From positions 620,001 through 684,000 of the forward strand of contig NZ_JALKBF010000001.1 in NCBI RefSeq assembly GCF_023016085.1: 64,000 nucleotides of DNA, written 5' to 3'. Made by a program: the position numbers and the translations under genes. Below the pieces are notes generated by a model. The model made no database searches. It was given only the letters and a program-made list of their open reading frames with translations, and had not been told where the DNA came from. This document shows, in pieces, positions 53,697 through 62,952 of this stretch. The DNA is from Aliiroseovarius sp. F47248L (GTDB taxonomy: Bacteria; Pseudomonadota; Alphaproteobacteria; Rhodobacterales; Rhodobacteraceae). Numbering within the stretch: position 1 is the stretch's first letter; each line of letters begins with the position of its first letter.

Positions 53697-54394
53697 CGAC
53701 CGCCTTGTTCTGTTCGACTGATGATGTGAATGGCCAGGTTGACCGTGATCGCCAGCAGGATCAGCACAAAACCAAGTGCGAGCGCCAGGGCAAAGTCGCC
53801 CTTTCCTGTCTCAAGCGCGATTGCGGTGGTCAGGACACGGGTGTGGTGATCAATATTGCCGCCCACCACCATGATTGCACCAACCTCACCGATGGCGCGG
53901 CCAAACCCGGCCAGCGCGGCCGTTAGAAGTGCCCGGCGACCGTCCCAAAGCAAAGCCTGAACGCGTTGCTTTTGTGTTGTGTTCATCGAAATCAGAAGAT
54001 CGTGGTAGTCTGACCAAAGCTCTCGAAGGGCTTGATGCGATATCGAAGCGATGAGTGGTGTGATGATGATAACCTGTGCGATGATCATGGCTGTTGGGGT
54101 GAACAGCAAACCCAGCACTCCGAAAGGTCCAGATCGGCTGAAAAATACGTAAACGATCAGGCCCACGACGACAGGTGGCAAACCCATCAAGGCGTTTAGA
54201 ACGGCGATTGTCACGCGTCGGGAGCGAAAGCGGCGGACCGCCAGAAAGGCGCCCAGCGGCATGGCAATGGCACAGGATATCAGAAGCGCTGTCAGGGTGA
54301 CGCGCAGCGATCTGAGCGAGATTTCGACAAGATCCGCATCCAGCGTTACCAAAAGCCAGAACGCTTGGATCAAGCCGGACCATAAATCAACCAT
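53690..54394 (-). CDS. tupB: Tungstate ABC transporter permease TupB
   Basis: A 234-residue permease with about five or six hydrophobic segments and the EAA-type loop (TTQKQRVQALLWDGRRALLTAALAGFGRAIGEVGAIMVVGG). The start MVDLWSGL has GGGGGAAGG upstream; the longer frame to 54466 is not family-like. First gene of the minus-strand tup operon; the next gene, hpaE, diverges 257 bases away. Confidence 0.85.
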   Translation of the reverse strand: MVDLWSGLIQAFWLLVTLDADLVEISLRSLRVTLTALLISCAIAMPLGAFLAVRRFRSRRVTIAVLNALMGLPPVVVGLIVYVFFSRSGPFGVLGLLFTPTAMIIAQVIIITPLIASISHQALRELWSDYHDLLISMNTTQKQRVQALLWDGRRALLTAALAGFGRAIGEVGAIMVVGGNIDHHTRVLTTAIALETGKGDFALALALGFVLILLAITVNLAIHIISRTEQGGRW

Positions 54395-54651
54395 GCCTTC
54401 CCCCGGCTTTTTGACCAGACAGGTCCATTGCAGCGTGATCGCACCCGTAGTCGAACCACACATCATTCAACAAGAAAACCGATTCTCGGCTTGTTGACGG
54501 AAAATGATGTGATCTGCGGGTCGCGAGAATTGCAAAGACTGCACAAAGCTTGTGAGGACTTGATCCGGTTGACAAATGGAAAATCAGATAGTTAACATGT
54601 GAAGTAATTGCGAATGCGTGCGATGGGCAGCGCTAATTGACCGGGGGCAAT

Positions 54652-56160
54652 ATGACTGCGTTAACTGATAATCTTGAAAAGCTGGACGGTTATCTGGCAC
54701 GTTTTCGCGGGACGGGGATCAAGAACCGCATCGGTGGCAAGGATAGCGACGGTGCTGGTCCAGCTTTCTCGACGCATTCGCCTGTCGATAAAAGTCTAAT
54801 ATGCACCGTGGCACGCGGGACGGAGAAAGACATTGATGCTGCCGCATGCGTTGCCCATGACGCATTCGCGGATTGGCGCGACATGCCTGCGACCGAACGC
54901 AAAAAGATCTTGATCAGCGTAGCGGATGCGATCGAAACCCGTGCCGAAGAGATCGCCCTTTGCGAATGCTGGGACACCGGACAAACGATCCGGTTCATGT
55001 CGAAAGCTGCCCTGCGCGGAGCCGAAAACTTTCGGTACTTTGCCGACCAGGTGGTACAGGCGCGCGATGGGCAACTGCTCAGATCACCCACCTTGATGAA
55101 CGTCACAACACGTGTGCCCATCGGTCCCGTTGGTGTAATCACGCCCTGGAACACGCCGTTCATGTTGTCGACCTGGAAGATTGCCCCAGCTTTGGCGGCA
55201 GGTTGCACAGTTGTTCACAAACCTGCGGAGGCCTCGCCCTTGACCGCGCGACTACTGGTTGAAATTGCGGAAGAAGCTGGCCTTCCTCCGGGGGTTTTGA
55301 ACACCGTTAACGGCTTGGGCGAGGATGCGGGCAAAGCCCTTTGCGAACACCCGAAAATCCGCGCCATCTCCTTTGTTGGCGAAAGTCGCACAGGGTCACT
55401 GATCACCAAGCAGGGGGCGGACACATTGAAACGCAACCACCTTGAACTTGGCGGAAAGAACCCTGTGATTGTGTTTGATGACGCAGATCTCGATCGGGCT
55501 TTGGATGCCGTGATCTTCATGATATTCTCGATCAACGGGGAACGCTGCACCTCATCTTCACGCCTGTTAATACAGGACACCATCAAGGATGACTTTGAGG
55601 CAAAACTGATAGAACGTGTAAACAAGATTAAAGTTGGCCATCCGCTCGACCCCGCCACTGAAATCGGCCCACTCGTCACCGAAGAACACTTCAATAAGGT
55701 GACGTCCTATTTCGACATCGCGCGCGAAGCTGGCGCGACAGTGGCGGCCGGGGGCCAAACCGTTGGCGATCAGGGCTATTTCGTACGCCCCACGGTATTC
55801 ACCAACGCCACCAACGACATGCGAATCGCACGTGAAGAAATCTTCGGACCCGTGCTGACGTCGATCCCGTTTACATCCGAAGACGAAGCGCTCGCCATGG
55901 CCAATGACACGCAGTATGGTCTAACCGGTTATCTCTGGACCAATGATCTAACTCGCGCCCTGCGCTTCACCGACAGGTTGGAAGCCGGTATGATCTGGGT
56001 GAACTCGGAAAATGTCCGTCACTTGCCGACACCGTTTGGGGGTGTAAAAGCCTCGGGCATCGGTCGCGACGGTGGTGATTGGTCGTTTGAATTCTACATG
56101 GAGCAAAAGCATATTGGCTTTGCCACCGGGGATCACAAAGTCATGCGATTGGGTGCGTAG
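54652..56160 (+). CDS. hpaE: 5-carboxymethyl-2-hydroxymuconate semialdehyde dehydrogenase
   Basis: A 502-residue aldehyde dehydrogenase of the HpaE group, oxidising the ring-cleavage product of homoprotocatechuate to CHM. Seen: ITPWNTPFMLSTWKIAPALAAG, the catalytic Glu in LELGGKNPV, and the catalytic Cys in NGERCTSSSR. ATG at 54652 with GGGGG upstream was preferred over a TTG five codons earlier. First gene of the hpaE-D-G-H operon. Confidence 0.83.
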   Translation: MTALTDNLEKLDGYLARFRGTGIKNRIGGKDSDGAGPAFSTHSPVDKSLICTVARGTEKDIDAAACVAHDAFADWRDMPATERKKILISVADAIETRAEEIALCECWDTGQTIRFMSKAALRGAENFRYFADQVVQARDGQLLRSPTLMNVTTRVPIGPVGVITPWNTPFMLSTWKIAPALAAGCTVVHKPAEASPLTARLLVEIAEEAGLPPGVLNTVNGLGEDAGKALCEHPKIRAISFVGESRTGSLITKQGADTLKRNHLELGGKNPVIVFDDADLDRALDAVIFMIFSINGERCTSSSRLLIQDTIKDDFEAKLIERVNKIKVGHPLDPATEIGPLVTEEHFNKVTSYFDIAREAGATVAAGGQTVGDQGYFVRPTVFTNATNDMRIAREEIFGPVLTSIPFTSEDEALAMANDTQYGLTGYLWTNDLTRALRFTDRLEAGMIWVNSENVRHLPTPFGGVKASGIGRDGGDWSFEFYMEQKHIGFATGDHKVMRLGA

Positions 56161-56196
56161 CTGTTCTTTTTCTTGTTATAAATATCCCGGGGAGCA

Positions 56197-56214
56197 CGAG
56201 GGGTTGGCCCCTCG
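56197..56214 (+). repeat. Palindromic element between hpaE and hpaD
   Basis: CGAGGGG-TTGG-CCCCTCG, a perfect 7-pair hairpin, preceded by ATATCCCGGGG. The AATA-CCCCGGG motif with a hairpin recurs inverted at 62920-62935; such elements are common between Rhodobacteraceae genes. Probably adjusts expression within the operon. Confidence 0.45.
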
Positions 56215-56241
56215 TTCTGACAGACGCCAAAGGAGACTCCG

Positions 56242-57087
56242 ATGGGAAAAATCGTTCAGGCCGCGAAAATCACCCATGTGCCCAGCATTTGGATGTCGCA
56301 CACGATGGAGAAGTACAAAGGCATTCGCCAGCCCGCAATAGATGGTTACGCCAAACTGCGCCAGGATGCGATTGACCGCAGGGTCGACACGTTCGTTGTA
56401 TTCGACACCCACTGGATCACAAATCAGGGGTTCCATTTAAACGCCAAGCCGCATCACAAGGGTCGGTTTATCAGCCACGAACTGCCACATATGTTAGCCG
56501 ACATGGAATTTGACTACCACGGCGACAGTGATCTGGCAGCGTCGATTCTAGCGGTGCTTGAAGAACGCGGTGAACGGGCTATGGGTCACGCTCAACCTGA
56601 TTTGGGTATGGAATACGGCACGCTTCTGCCCATGCATTTCATCAACGAAGGCGTGAATGCCCGCGTCTTGCCAGTGGCCGTCAACCAGTTCTCATCCATC
56701 GAGGAAAACCGACGCTGGGGGTCTGCCATTACTGAAGGTATCAAACGCTCAGACCGGAAGGTATCAATCCTTGCCTCCGGATCGCTCAGCCATGATTTCA
56801 CACCCAACGAACGCTCGATCGATGGGTTGAATTCTGTGAATGGCGAGTTCAATCGCCAGATGGATATGCGCGTGTTGGAGCTTTGGGAAAGTGGCAGATG
56901 GGCAGAGTTCCTGGATTTGCTTCCAGACTATGCGGTCAAGTGCACGGGCGAATGTGCGATGAACGACACTGCGCTGTTGTTCGGCGCGCTGGGCTGGAAG
57001 GATTACCAAGGAAAGATCGATATCTACACCCCGTATTTCGGCAGCTCCGGTACCGGGCAGGCCAATATCAGCTTCTCGGTTCAATAG
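56242..57087 (+). CDS. hpaD: 3,4-dihydroxyphenylacetate 2,3-dioxygenase (LigB type)
   Basis: A 281-residue class III extradiol dioxygenase that opens the ring of homoprotocatechuate. The LigB-type blocks are visible: GKIVQAAKITHVPSIW with a metal His, VDTFVVFDTHW with a second, ISHELPHML, and SGSLSHDF with the C-terminal ligands. Length equals the enterobacterial HpaD. GGAG precedes the start. Followed after 8 bases by hpaG. Confidence 0.88.
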   Translation: MGKIVQAAKITHVPSIWMSHTMEKYKGIRQPAIDGYAKLRQDAIDRRVDTFVVFDTHWITNQGFHLNAKPHHKGRFISHELPHMLADMEFDYHGDSDLAASILAVLEERGERAMGHAQPDLGMEYGTLLPMHFINEGVNARVLPVAVNQFSSIEENRRWGSAITEGIKRSDRKVSILASGSLSHDFTPNERSIDGLNSVNGEFNRQMDMRVLELWESGRWAEFLDLLPDYAVKCTGECAMNDTALLFGALGWKDYQGKIDIYTPYFGSSGTGQANISFSVQ

Positions 57088-57095
57088 GAATTGCG

Positions 57096-57950
57096 ATGAA
57101 ATATGCGACGTTTTCCGCTGGCGGTGAACGCTTCTACGGCGTCATTACTGATACGGGTGCGGTGGCTCTGTCGCCCGATTTTTCCCACTGGCCCACGCTT
57201 TTTGATGTCATTGAAGCGGGTGGGCTGGATGATCTTGCGCGCGCTGCGCAGGGGCGTTCGGCAACTCATACGGATTATTCGTTCGAAATGGTGCTGCCAA
57301 ATGCGCCGCGCATCCTTTGCGTTGGTGTGAATTTTCCCGACCGCAACGCCGAATACAAGGATGGCAGCGCCCAACCTAAGCACATGTCGTTGTTCCCTCG
57401 CTTTGCCAGTGGCTTCACCGGCCATAATCACCCGCTGATCCGCCCGCCGGAAAACCACACGCTGGATTATGAAGGCGAGGTGGCAATCGTGATCGGCAAG
57501 GCGGGGCGACGCATCCCAGCAGCGAAAGCCTATGATCATATCGCGGCGCTGACGCTGTGTAACGAAGGCACCATCCGCGACTGGGTCCGTCATGCCAAAT
57601 TCAACGTCACGCAAGGCAAGAATTGGGACAGATCTGGTGCGATTGGACCGTGGCTTGTCCCCTTCACTGACGCAGCCCAGCTGGACGAGGCGCGCATTCA
57701 GACACATGTGAACGGAGAACTGCGGCAAGACGATCATCTGCGCAACATGATGTTCCCGATCCGTAAAGAAATCGCCTATATCTCGACCTTCATGACGCTT
57801 CAGCCAGGCGACATCATCGTAACCGGCACGCCGATCGGGGCAGGGGCGCGGTTTGATCCCCCACGCTATCTGGTGCCGGGTGACGTGGTCGAGGTTTCGG
57901 TGGACGGCGTCGGCACGCTGCGCAACACGGTTGAGGACGAAGTGTTATGA
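57096..57950 (+). CDS. hpaG: Fumarylacetoacetate-hydrolase family, HpaG-like
   Basis: A 284-residue FAH-family enzyme. Seen: LCVGVNFPDRNAEY, the metal-binding E-x-E in LDYEGEVAIVIGKAG, and GDIIVTGTPIGAGA at the C-terminal side. In enteric bacteria HpaG has two FAH halves doing isomerisation and decarboxylation; this is a single half, so a partner is expected. The start ATG is in normal spacing; the longer frame is a shadow of hpaD. It overlaps hpaH by four bases. Confidence 0.78.
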   Translation: MKYATFSAGGERFYGVITDTGAVALSPDFSHWPTLFDVIEAGGLDDLARAAQGRSATHTDYSFEMVLPNAPRILCVGVNFPDRNAEYKDGSAQPKHMSLFPRFASGFTGHNHPLIRPPENHTLDYEGEVAIVIGKAGRRIPAAKAYDHIAALTLCNEGTIRDWVRHAKFNVTQGKNWDRSGAIGPWLVPFTDAAQLDEARIQTHVNGELRQDDHLRNMMFPIRKEIAYISTFMTLQPGDIIVTGTPIGAGARFDPPRYLVPGDVVEVSVDGVGTLRNTVEDEVL

Positions 57951-58747
57951 CCCCGGACGATCACGCCACCGCCGCAGCTGACCTGCTTGAGGCTGAACGG
58001 ACTGGTCAGCAGATCGGACTGCTTTCCTTGCGCCACCCCGAAATGGGGATGGACGACGCTTATGCGGTGCAAAATGCCATCTATGATCAGAAGCTTGCTC
58101 AGGGGCGCCGCGTGATCGGGTGGAAGATCGGCCTGACGTCAAAAGCCATGCAATATGCGCTGGGCATCGACATCCCGGATAGTGGTATTCTTTTTGATGA
58201 CATGCTGTTTGAAACCGGTGCGACTGTGCCCACGGGGCGGTTCATTCAACCCCGGATCGAAGCCGAGATTGCCTTTGTGATGAAATCCCCGCTCAGCGGC
58301 GTCGATGTAACGCGTGATGATGTGATTGCCGCGACCGAATACGTTGCTCCGTCACTTGAGATCCTCGATACGCGTGTTCGGCGCATGGACCCGGATACCG
58401 GTAAAACACGTACCGTGTTTGACACGATCAGCGACAATGCTGCAAACGCGGGGATTGTTCTGGGGAACACACGCCACGCCGTCGATACCCATGACCTGCG
58501 CTGGGTCGGTGCGCTCGTCTTCCGCAATGGCGCGGTCGAAGAAACTGGACTTGGTGCCGGCGTACTGAACGACCCCGTGGAAAGTGTCGTCTGGCTGGCC
58601 CGCCGAATGGCGCAATACGGCCAAAGTATCGAACCGGGGCAGATCATTCTGTCAGGCAGCTTTATCCGCCCGGTAGAATGCCCATCCGGCACCGATATTC
58701 ACGCCGATTTCGGCGCTTTCGGTTCCGTCGATATTCGGTTTGGTTGA
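57947..58747 (+). CDS. hpaH: 2-oxohept-4-ene-1,7-dioate hydratase
   Basis: A 266-residue hydratase of the HpaH/MhpD group, adding water in the lower meta-cleavage pathway. Seen: GWKIGLTSKAMQYALGID, RIEAEIAFVMKSP with the metal-binding E-x-E, and APSLEILDTRV. Overlaps hpaG by ATGA. The aldolase (HpaI) and a separate isomerase (HpaF) are not in the window. Confidence 0.85.
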   Translation: MTPDDHATAAADLLEAERTGQQIGLLSLRHPEMGMDDAYAVQNAIYDQKLAQGRRVIGWKIGLTSKAMQYALGIDIPDSGILFDDMLFETGATVPTGRFIQPRIEAEIAFVMKSPLSGVDVTRDDVIAATEYVAPSLEILDTRVRRMDPDTGKTRTVFDTISDNAANAGIVLGNTRHAVDTHDLRWVGALVFRNGAVEETGLGAGVLNDPVESVVWLARRMAQYGQSIEPGQIILSGSFIRPVECPSGTDIHADFGAFGSVDIRFG

Positions 58748-58856
58748 TCAGGCGGCTCAGGTCCATGCCGCATTCGCGCACCACTTGGGCGCAAATGGTT
58801 GCACGCCTTCGCAATCTGTTTGATAGAACCGGGGTCCGCCCAAACGGAGACCCCGC

Positions 58857-59981
58857 GTGAAACTGCGCTTTGACCACGGCCCGCAGCAAATGCCCTGCCA
58901 GTTTACGACGCCCCGGCGGTTGATCGTGGCGCATGAGGTGCAGGAGGTTGCCCCTGCGCTGGCCGAGTTGGACCGCGCTCGAGACGACGGGGCTTGGTTG
59001 GCCGGGTTCGCAAGCTACGAGCTTGGGTATGCGCTAGAGCCGCGCTTGATGCCCCTGATGCCTGCCAACCGCCGTCTGCCCCTTATGCAGTTCGGTGTAT
59101 ATGACGACCCTTGCGTACCGGATGCGGTCGCCGCTGGTCCGGCGCATCTGTCGGAGCTGACACCCGATTGGGCTGAAGATCGGTATGGTGCTGCGTTTCA
59201 ACAGGTTCACGACTATATCTGCGCAGGCGACATCTATCAGGCCAATCTGACCTTCCCGATCCGCGGACGGGCATCGGGGTCGCATCATGCAATCTATGCC
59301 GCCCTGATGCATACTCAGCCGGTCAGGTTTGGGGCGCTGATCGAGGCGGAGGGAATGCCCGAAATTCTGTCGCGATCTCCTGAGTTGTTTTTCCGCACCA
59401 ATGCCACCGGTCAGATCGAAACACGGCCCATGAAGGGCACCCAACCGCGCAGTGCCGACCCGGTTGAAGATGCCCATCGCGTTGATTTCCTGCGTAATGA
59501 CGAAAAGAATCAGGCCGAGAACCTGATGATCGTCGATCTTCTGCGCAACGACATCTCGCGGATTTGCGAGGCGGGCAGCGTCTGCGTGCCCGAACTGTTC
59601 ACGGTTGAAAGCTATGAAACTGTACATCAGATGGTCTCGCTCGTGCGGGGGCAAATGCGCGCGGGCACCGGGTTGGGCGATATTTTTCGGGCGTTGTACC
59701 CCTGCGGCTCGATCACCGGTGCGCCCAAACTGCGCGCGATGGAGATCATTGCCGCGTTGGAAGACTGCCCGCGCGAGGTCTATTGCGGCAGCATCGGATG
59801 GGCTGCACCGGACGGGCGGTCAGAATTTAACGTCGCCATTCGGACTTTGATGGTCGACGATGGCGCAGTCACGCTGAATGTCGGGGGCGGAGTGGTCTAT
59901 GACAGCACCGTATACTCGGAATACGAGGAAGCCTTATGGAAAGCCCGTTTCGCGACGCAATTGATGACGAAACAAGGCTGA
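58857..59981 (+). CDS. pabB: Aminodeoxychorismate synthase component I
   Basis: A 374-residue chorismate-binding enzyme of folate synthesis, making 4-amino-4-deoxychorismate with ammonia from PabA. Seen: FQQVHDYICAGDIYQANLTFP, ETRPMKGTQPR, DLLRNDISRICE and CGSITGAPKLRAMEII, all conserved in PabB. Its 3' end overlaps the next gene by 46 bases, typical of the pabB-pabC pair. Confidence 0.88.
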   Translation: MKLRFDHGPQQMPCQFTTPRRLIVAHEVQEVAPALAELDRARDDGAWLAGFASYELGYALEPRLMPLMPANRRLPLMQFGVYDDPCVPDAVAAGPAHLSELTPDWAEDRYGAAFQQVHDYICAGDIYQANLTFPIRGRASGSHHAIYAALMHTQPVRFGALIEAEGMPEILSRSPELFFRTNATGQIETRPMKGTQPRSADPVEDAHRVDFLRNDEKNQAENLMIVDLLRNDISRICEAGSVCVPELFTVESYETVHQMVSLVRGQMRAGTGLGDIFRALYPCGSITGAPKLRAMEIIAALEDCPREVYCGSIGWAAPDGRSEFNVAIRTLMVDDGAVTLNVGGGVVYDSTVYSEYEEALWKARFATQLMTKQG

Positions 59982-60574
59982 TAGAAACCATGCTTTGGTC
60001 GCCAGAAAGTGGCGTTCGCATGCGGGATCGGCATTTGTCGCGGTTGGCACGCTCGGCTTTGCGCTTGGGTTTTCCAATGTCCGATCCGACGTTCATGTTG
60101 GATGCTTTTGAGGCCGAAGGGCCGCGCCGTTTACGGCTGACGATGGATCGCCACGGTGCGCTTGACCTAACTTCTGCACTGTATGATGCGCAGGCCGCAG
60201 ACTCGGTTTGGTCCCTGCAAGTGTCTCCGGTCAGGCTTTTGTCGACCGATCCTTGGCTTTTGGTGAAATCCACCCACCGCGCGCTTTACAATAAAACCAG
60301 GTCAGTGCTTCCCGATGGCGTTGATGAAGTCGTTTTTATGAATGAACGCAACGAATTGTGCGAGGGTACAATCACAAATGTCTTCGTTGATTTCGGGCAG
60401 GGGCTTGTCACGCCACCGTGTTCCTGCGGCCTGCTTCCCGGTATTCTGCGCGAAGAGATGCTTGAGGCAGGACGGGCGCATGAGCAGGTCATTCCGATTG
60501 AACAGCTGCGGCAGGCAAACGCGATCTATGTTGGAAACGCTCTGCGCGGACTAATCAGGGCGCGCCTGAGCTGA
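59936..60574 (+). CDS. pabC: Aminodeoxychorismate lyase-like (class IV aminotransferase fold)
   Basis: A 212-residue fold type IV PLP protein, shorter than IlvE. It would release pyruvate from aminodeoxychorismate to give p-aminobenzoate. Seen: the PLP-lysine region KSTHRALYNKTRSV, NERNELCEGTITNVFVDF, and a C-terminal ANAIYVGNALRGL. The start at MESPFRD overlaps pabB by 46 bases; a later ATG (59990) would cut the first strand. Context supports pabC over another aminotransferase. Confidence 0.8.
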   Translation: MESPFRDAIDDETRLIETMLWSPESGVRMRDRHLSRLARSALRLGFPMSDPTFMLDAFEAEGPRRLRLTMDRHGALDLTSALYDAQAADSVWSLQVSPVRLLSTDPWLLVKSTHRALYNKTRSVLPDGVDEVVFMNERNELCEGTITNVFVDFGQGLVTPPCSCGLLPGILREEMLEAGRAHEQVIPIEQLRQANAIYVGNALRGLIRARLS

Positions 60575-60609
60575 TCCAACGGGACTAATCTGTTGCTACT
60601 TGGGGGAAG

Positions 60610-60693
60610 TGGTGGGCGACCTTGGAATCGAACCAAGCGTGCGTCTCCGCGAGGGAGTTACAGTCCCCTGCCACACCTTGCGGCCTGTCGCCC
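60610..60693 (-). tRNA. tRNA-Tyr (anticodon GTA)
   Basis: On the minus strand the acceptor arm GGGCGAC (60693-60687) pairs with GTCGCCC, followed by A and encoded CCA (60612-60610). The anticodon loop reads CTGTAAC, giving GTA, and the variable arm is long (CGCGGAGACGCACG region), as in bacterial tRNA-Tyr. T arm CTTGG-TTCGATT-CCAAG is intact. It lies inside the leader of rlmB on the opposite strand. Confidence 0.93.
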
Positions 60694-60860
60694 ACTATCC
60701 CTGCGCACATTGCGCCGAATGTGGGGCTGATTATCCCGCCCGCGCCGAAGGGTCAATACGAAAATTCGCCCATCTGCCGACCATCTGTTACCTATCTGCC
60801 CTTGCCTCGCCGTCTCAATGGTCGCATTGTCCGGGCCTTGCGAAAAGAAGGGCAAACCGC

Positions 60861-61646
60861 ATGACAAAAAAGCCGAAATGGGTGGTTCAGAAAGAAAAAG
60901 CGCGGCGCGATGCCGAGGCCGAAACCGTTTGGCTGTTCGGGCTTCACGCGGTGCGTGATGCGCTGATGAACCCGGATCGAAATCGGTTGCGCCTGATCGT
61001 GACAAAGAATGCGGCTGACAAGCTGGCGGACGCCATTGTCGTTTCGGGAATGGAGCCCGAGATTGCCGATGCCCGGAAGTTTTCAGCGCCGCTTGACCCC
61101 AATTCGGTGCATCAGGGAGCGGCACTTGAAGTCAAGCCGCTTACCTGGGGTAATTTTGCTGAACAGGTCATGGGCGGAGCAGGTGGTTTGCCGATCGTCG
61201 TACTGCTGGATCGTGTGACCGATCCGCATAACGTGGGCGCGATCCTACGCTCTGCCGAGGTGTTTGGCGCAAGTGCAGTGATTGGAACAGCGCGCGGGTC
61301 AGCGCCGGAAACCGGTGCGCTGGCCAAGACGGCATCAGGTGCGTTAGAACGACAGCCCTATCTGCGGATCCGCAATCTGACCGACACGATGGTCGAGTTG
61401 CGCGAGATGGGGTTTGTCATCCTAGGCCTTGATGGCGAAGCTGATACGACGTTGGATGCGGCACTTGATGACCATCCGGACAGGCCGGTCGCGCTGGTGC
61501 TCGGTGCAGAAGGGCCAGGTCTTCGCGACAAAACCAAAGCGACATGTGATCAACTGGTCAAAATACCGTTTGCACGGGATTTCGGATCGCTCAACGTCTC
61601 GAACGCGGCGGCAGTGGCGCTTTCTCGCACACGAGCGACCCGATGA
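60861..61646 (+). CDS. rlmB: 23S rRNA (guanosine-2'-O-)-methyltransferase RlmB-like
   Basis: A 261-residue SPOUT methyltransferase of the TrmH/RlmB group, modifying a guanosine of 23S rRNA. N-terminal RNA-binding domain starts WLFGLHAVRDALMN; the knot shows the three motifs DPHNVGAILRSAEVFG, LVLGAEGPGLR and GSLNVSNAAAVAL. The start is the ATG at 60861; the longer frame runs across the tRNA gene and is not coding. Basic N-terminus TKKPKWVVQKEKARR. Confidence 0.85.
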   Translation: MTKKPKWVVQKEKARRDAEAETVWLFGLHAVRDALMNPDRNRLRLIVTKNAADKLADAIVVSGMEPEIADARKFSAPLDPNSVHQGAALEVKPLTWGNFAEQVMGGAGGLPIVVLLDRVTDPHNVGAILRSAEVFGASAVIGTARGSAPETGALAKTASGALERQPYLRIRNLTDTMVELREMGFVILGLDGEADTTLDAALDDHPDRPVALVLGAEGPGLRDKTKATCDQLVKIPFARDFGSLNVSNAAAVALSRTRATR

Positions 61647-61715
61647 TCACTTCCCCTTGAGGAGGGTGGTTTTTTCTGCAGATAGTGCTCTGATAGGGGT
61701 GTGGAGGGGTGCCAC

Positions 61716-62189
61716 ATGAAGAAGATGATCATTTCGCGCCGACATGCTTTGTCGGGATTGCTTGCTGCGCCAATGGCCTTGGGGGTCGGTGCGCCACGCG
61801 CTTGGGCTGCGGCCTCTGCCGTTTACATCGAGGACGGGGTGGCGTGGGATGGGCATGACCCGGTTGCCTATTTCACGACAGATTCACCGATGCCCGGGTC
61901 ACCCGATTTTGCCTTTGATCACAACGGTGTCACCGTTTTATTTGCCAATGATGAACACCGAGCGATGTTTGCCGATGACCCGATGCGGTATGCGCCGCAA
62001 TATGGTGGCTACTGCGCTTATGCAATGAGCCAGGGGCAGATTGCACCTACCGTGCCCGAAGCCTGGACGATTTATGACGGTCGGCTGTATCTGAATTTCA
62101 GCCTTGGCGTGCGCGAATTGTGGTTGGCGGATGTTCCCGGCTTTATCGCCAAAGCGGATTCGTTCTGGCCGGGTGTGCTGAGCGAGTAA
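61716..62189 (+). CDS. Exported YHS-domain protein
   Basis: A 157-residue exported protein. A twin-arginine-type signal (SRRHALSGLLAAPMAL) ends near ARAWAAA, and a YHS-like domain follows (WDGHDPVAYF, FANDEHRAMFADDPMRY, YGGYCAYA). Such proteins may bind copper or haem-like ligands; no confirmed function. GGAGGGG precedes the ATG at 61716; a GTG upstream at 61701 is less likely. Confidence 0.75.
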   Translation: MKKMIISRRHALSGLLAAPMALGVGAPRAWAAASAVYIEDGVAWDGHDPVAYFTTDSPMPGSPDFAFDHNGVTVLFANDEHRAMFADDPMRYAPQYGGYCAYAMSQGQIAPTVPEAWTIYDGRLYLNFSLGVRELWLADVPGFIAKADSFWPGVLSE

Positions 62190-62324
62190 GGCTCGGCTTC
62201 CCGGCCGAGAGTTCACAAGTTCTTTACAATCCCTTCCCAAAACTGGGTTTGCACATATTTGTTTAACGAGAGCGGGCTGTGGAACGCCCGATTTCTCATT
62301 TCACTGTCCCTCGTTCCACCAACT

Positions 62325-62357
62325 TGCGCCCGGCCTTTTGGTTTCGGGCGCATTTTT
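62325..62357 (+). terminator. Rho-independent terminator in the 62.2-62.4 kb gap
   Basis: TGCGCCCG pairs with CGGGCGCA over a 12-base loop and is followed by TTTTT. A weaker hairpin, CTCGGC-6-GCCGAG (62192-62209), lies just after the YHS gene stop. The sequence between them also folds (CGGGC near 62270 with GCCCG), so a small RNA ending here is possible. Confidence 0.7.
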
Positions 62358-62415
62358 CGTAGCAGTTGTGAGGTGAGGGATTGGAAAGCATCGCACGCTG
62401 GCCTATCTGTCATGC

Positions 62416-62868
62416 ATGACGCACAATGATACAGATACCCGCCTGAAATCTATTCTGACCTCGACCCGCGTGATCGGGTTGGTCGGCCTGTCCCATAAGC
62501 CGGAACGCGCAAGCCACGGGGTCGCCGCATTTCTGGCCGAAAAAGGATATCGTGTGATTGGTGTCAATCCAGGGCTAGCCGGGCAGGTCATGTTTGGCGA
62601 AACGGTTGTGGCGACGGTTGACGAGTTGCCGCCAGAGACTGACATGATTGACCTATTCCGCCGATCAGATGCCGTGGCACCGATTGTGGATGCCGCGCTG
62701 AAGGCCTTGCCGGGATTGAAGACCGTTTGGATGCAGTTGGGGGTGGAGAATGCCGAAGCCCGCGCTCAAGCCGAGGCCAAAGGTGTTGTCGTGATCGAAA
62801 ATCGTTGCCCCAAGATCGAATATCCACGCCTGTTCGGCGATGCGGCGCTGGATGAATTGGTCGGGTAG
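62416..62868 (+). CDS. CoA-binding (YccU-like) Rossmann protein
   Basis: A 150-residue single-domain protein of the CoA_binding_2 family. Rossmann start VIGLVGLSHKPERASHGVAAFL and later NPGLAGQ, VDELPPETDMIDLFR, and VVVIENRCPKIEY, all family marks. Related to the N-terminal domain of acyl-CoA synthetases (ADP-forming) but without ATP-grasp part. Function unknown; stop overlaps a small hairpin. Confidence 0.82.
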   Translation: MTHNDTDTRLKSILTSTRVIGLVGLSHKPERASHGVAAFLAEKGYRVIGVNPGLAGQVMFGETVVATVDELPPETDMIDLFRRSDAVAPIVDAALKALPGLKTVWMQLGVENAEARAQAEAKGVVVIENRCPKIEYPRLFGDAALDELVG

Positions 62869-62884
62869 GCTCACTTCGTGAGCC
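62868..62884. terminator. Hairpin between CoA-binding gene and hisE
   Basis: GGCTCAC-TTC-GTGAGCC, a perfect 7-pair stem that begins in the stop codon. It lies between convergent genes; no T-run, so a terminator role is only likely. Confidence 0.4.
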
Positions 62885-62952
62885 TGAAGGGCGCTGCCCC
62901 TCGCGGCGGGGGGCCGCTCACCCCGGGTATTTTTGGCCAGAAGAAACAGAGG

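Noticed and set aside
60600..60860. N-terminal extension of the rlmB gene
   Set aside because: The open frame upstream of 60861 runs through the tRNA-Tyr gene on the other strand and has no family likeness.
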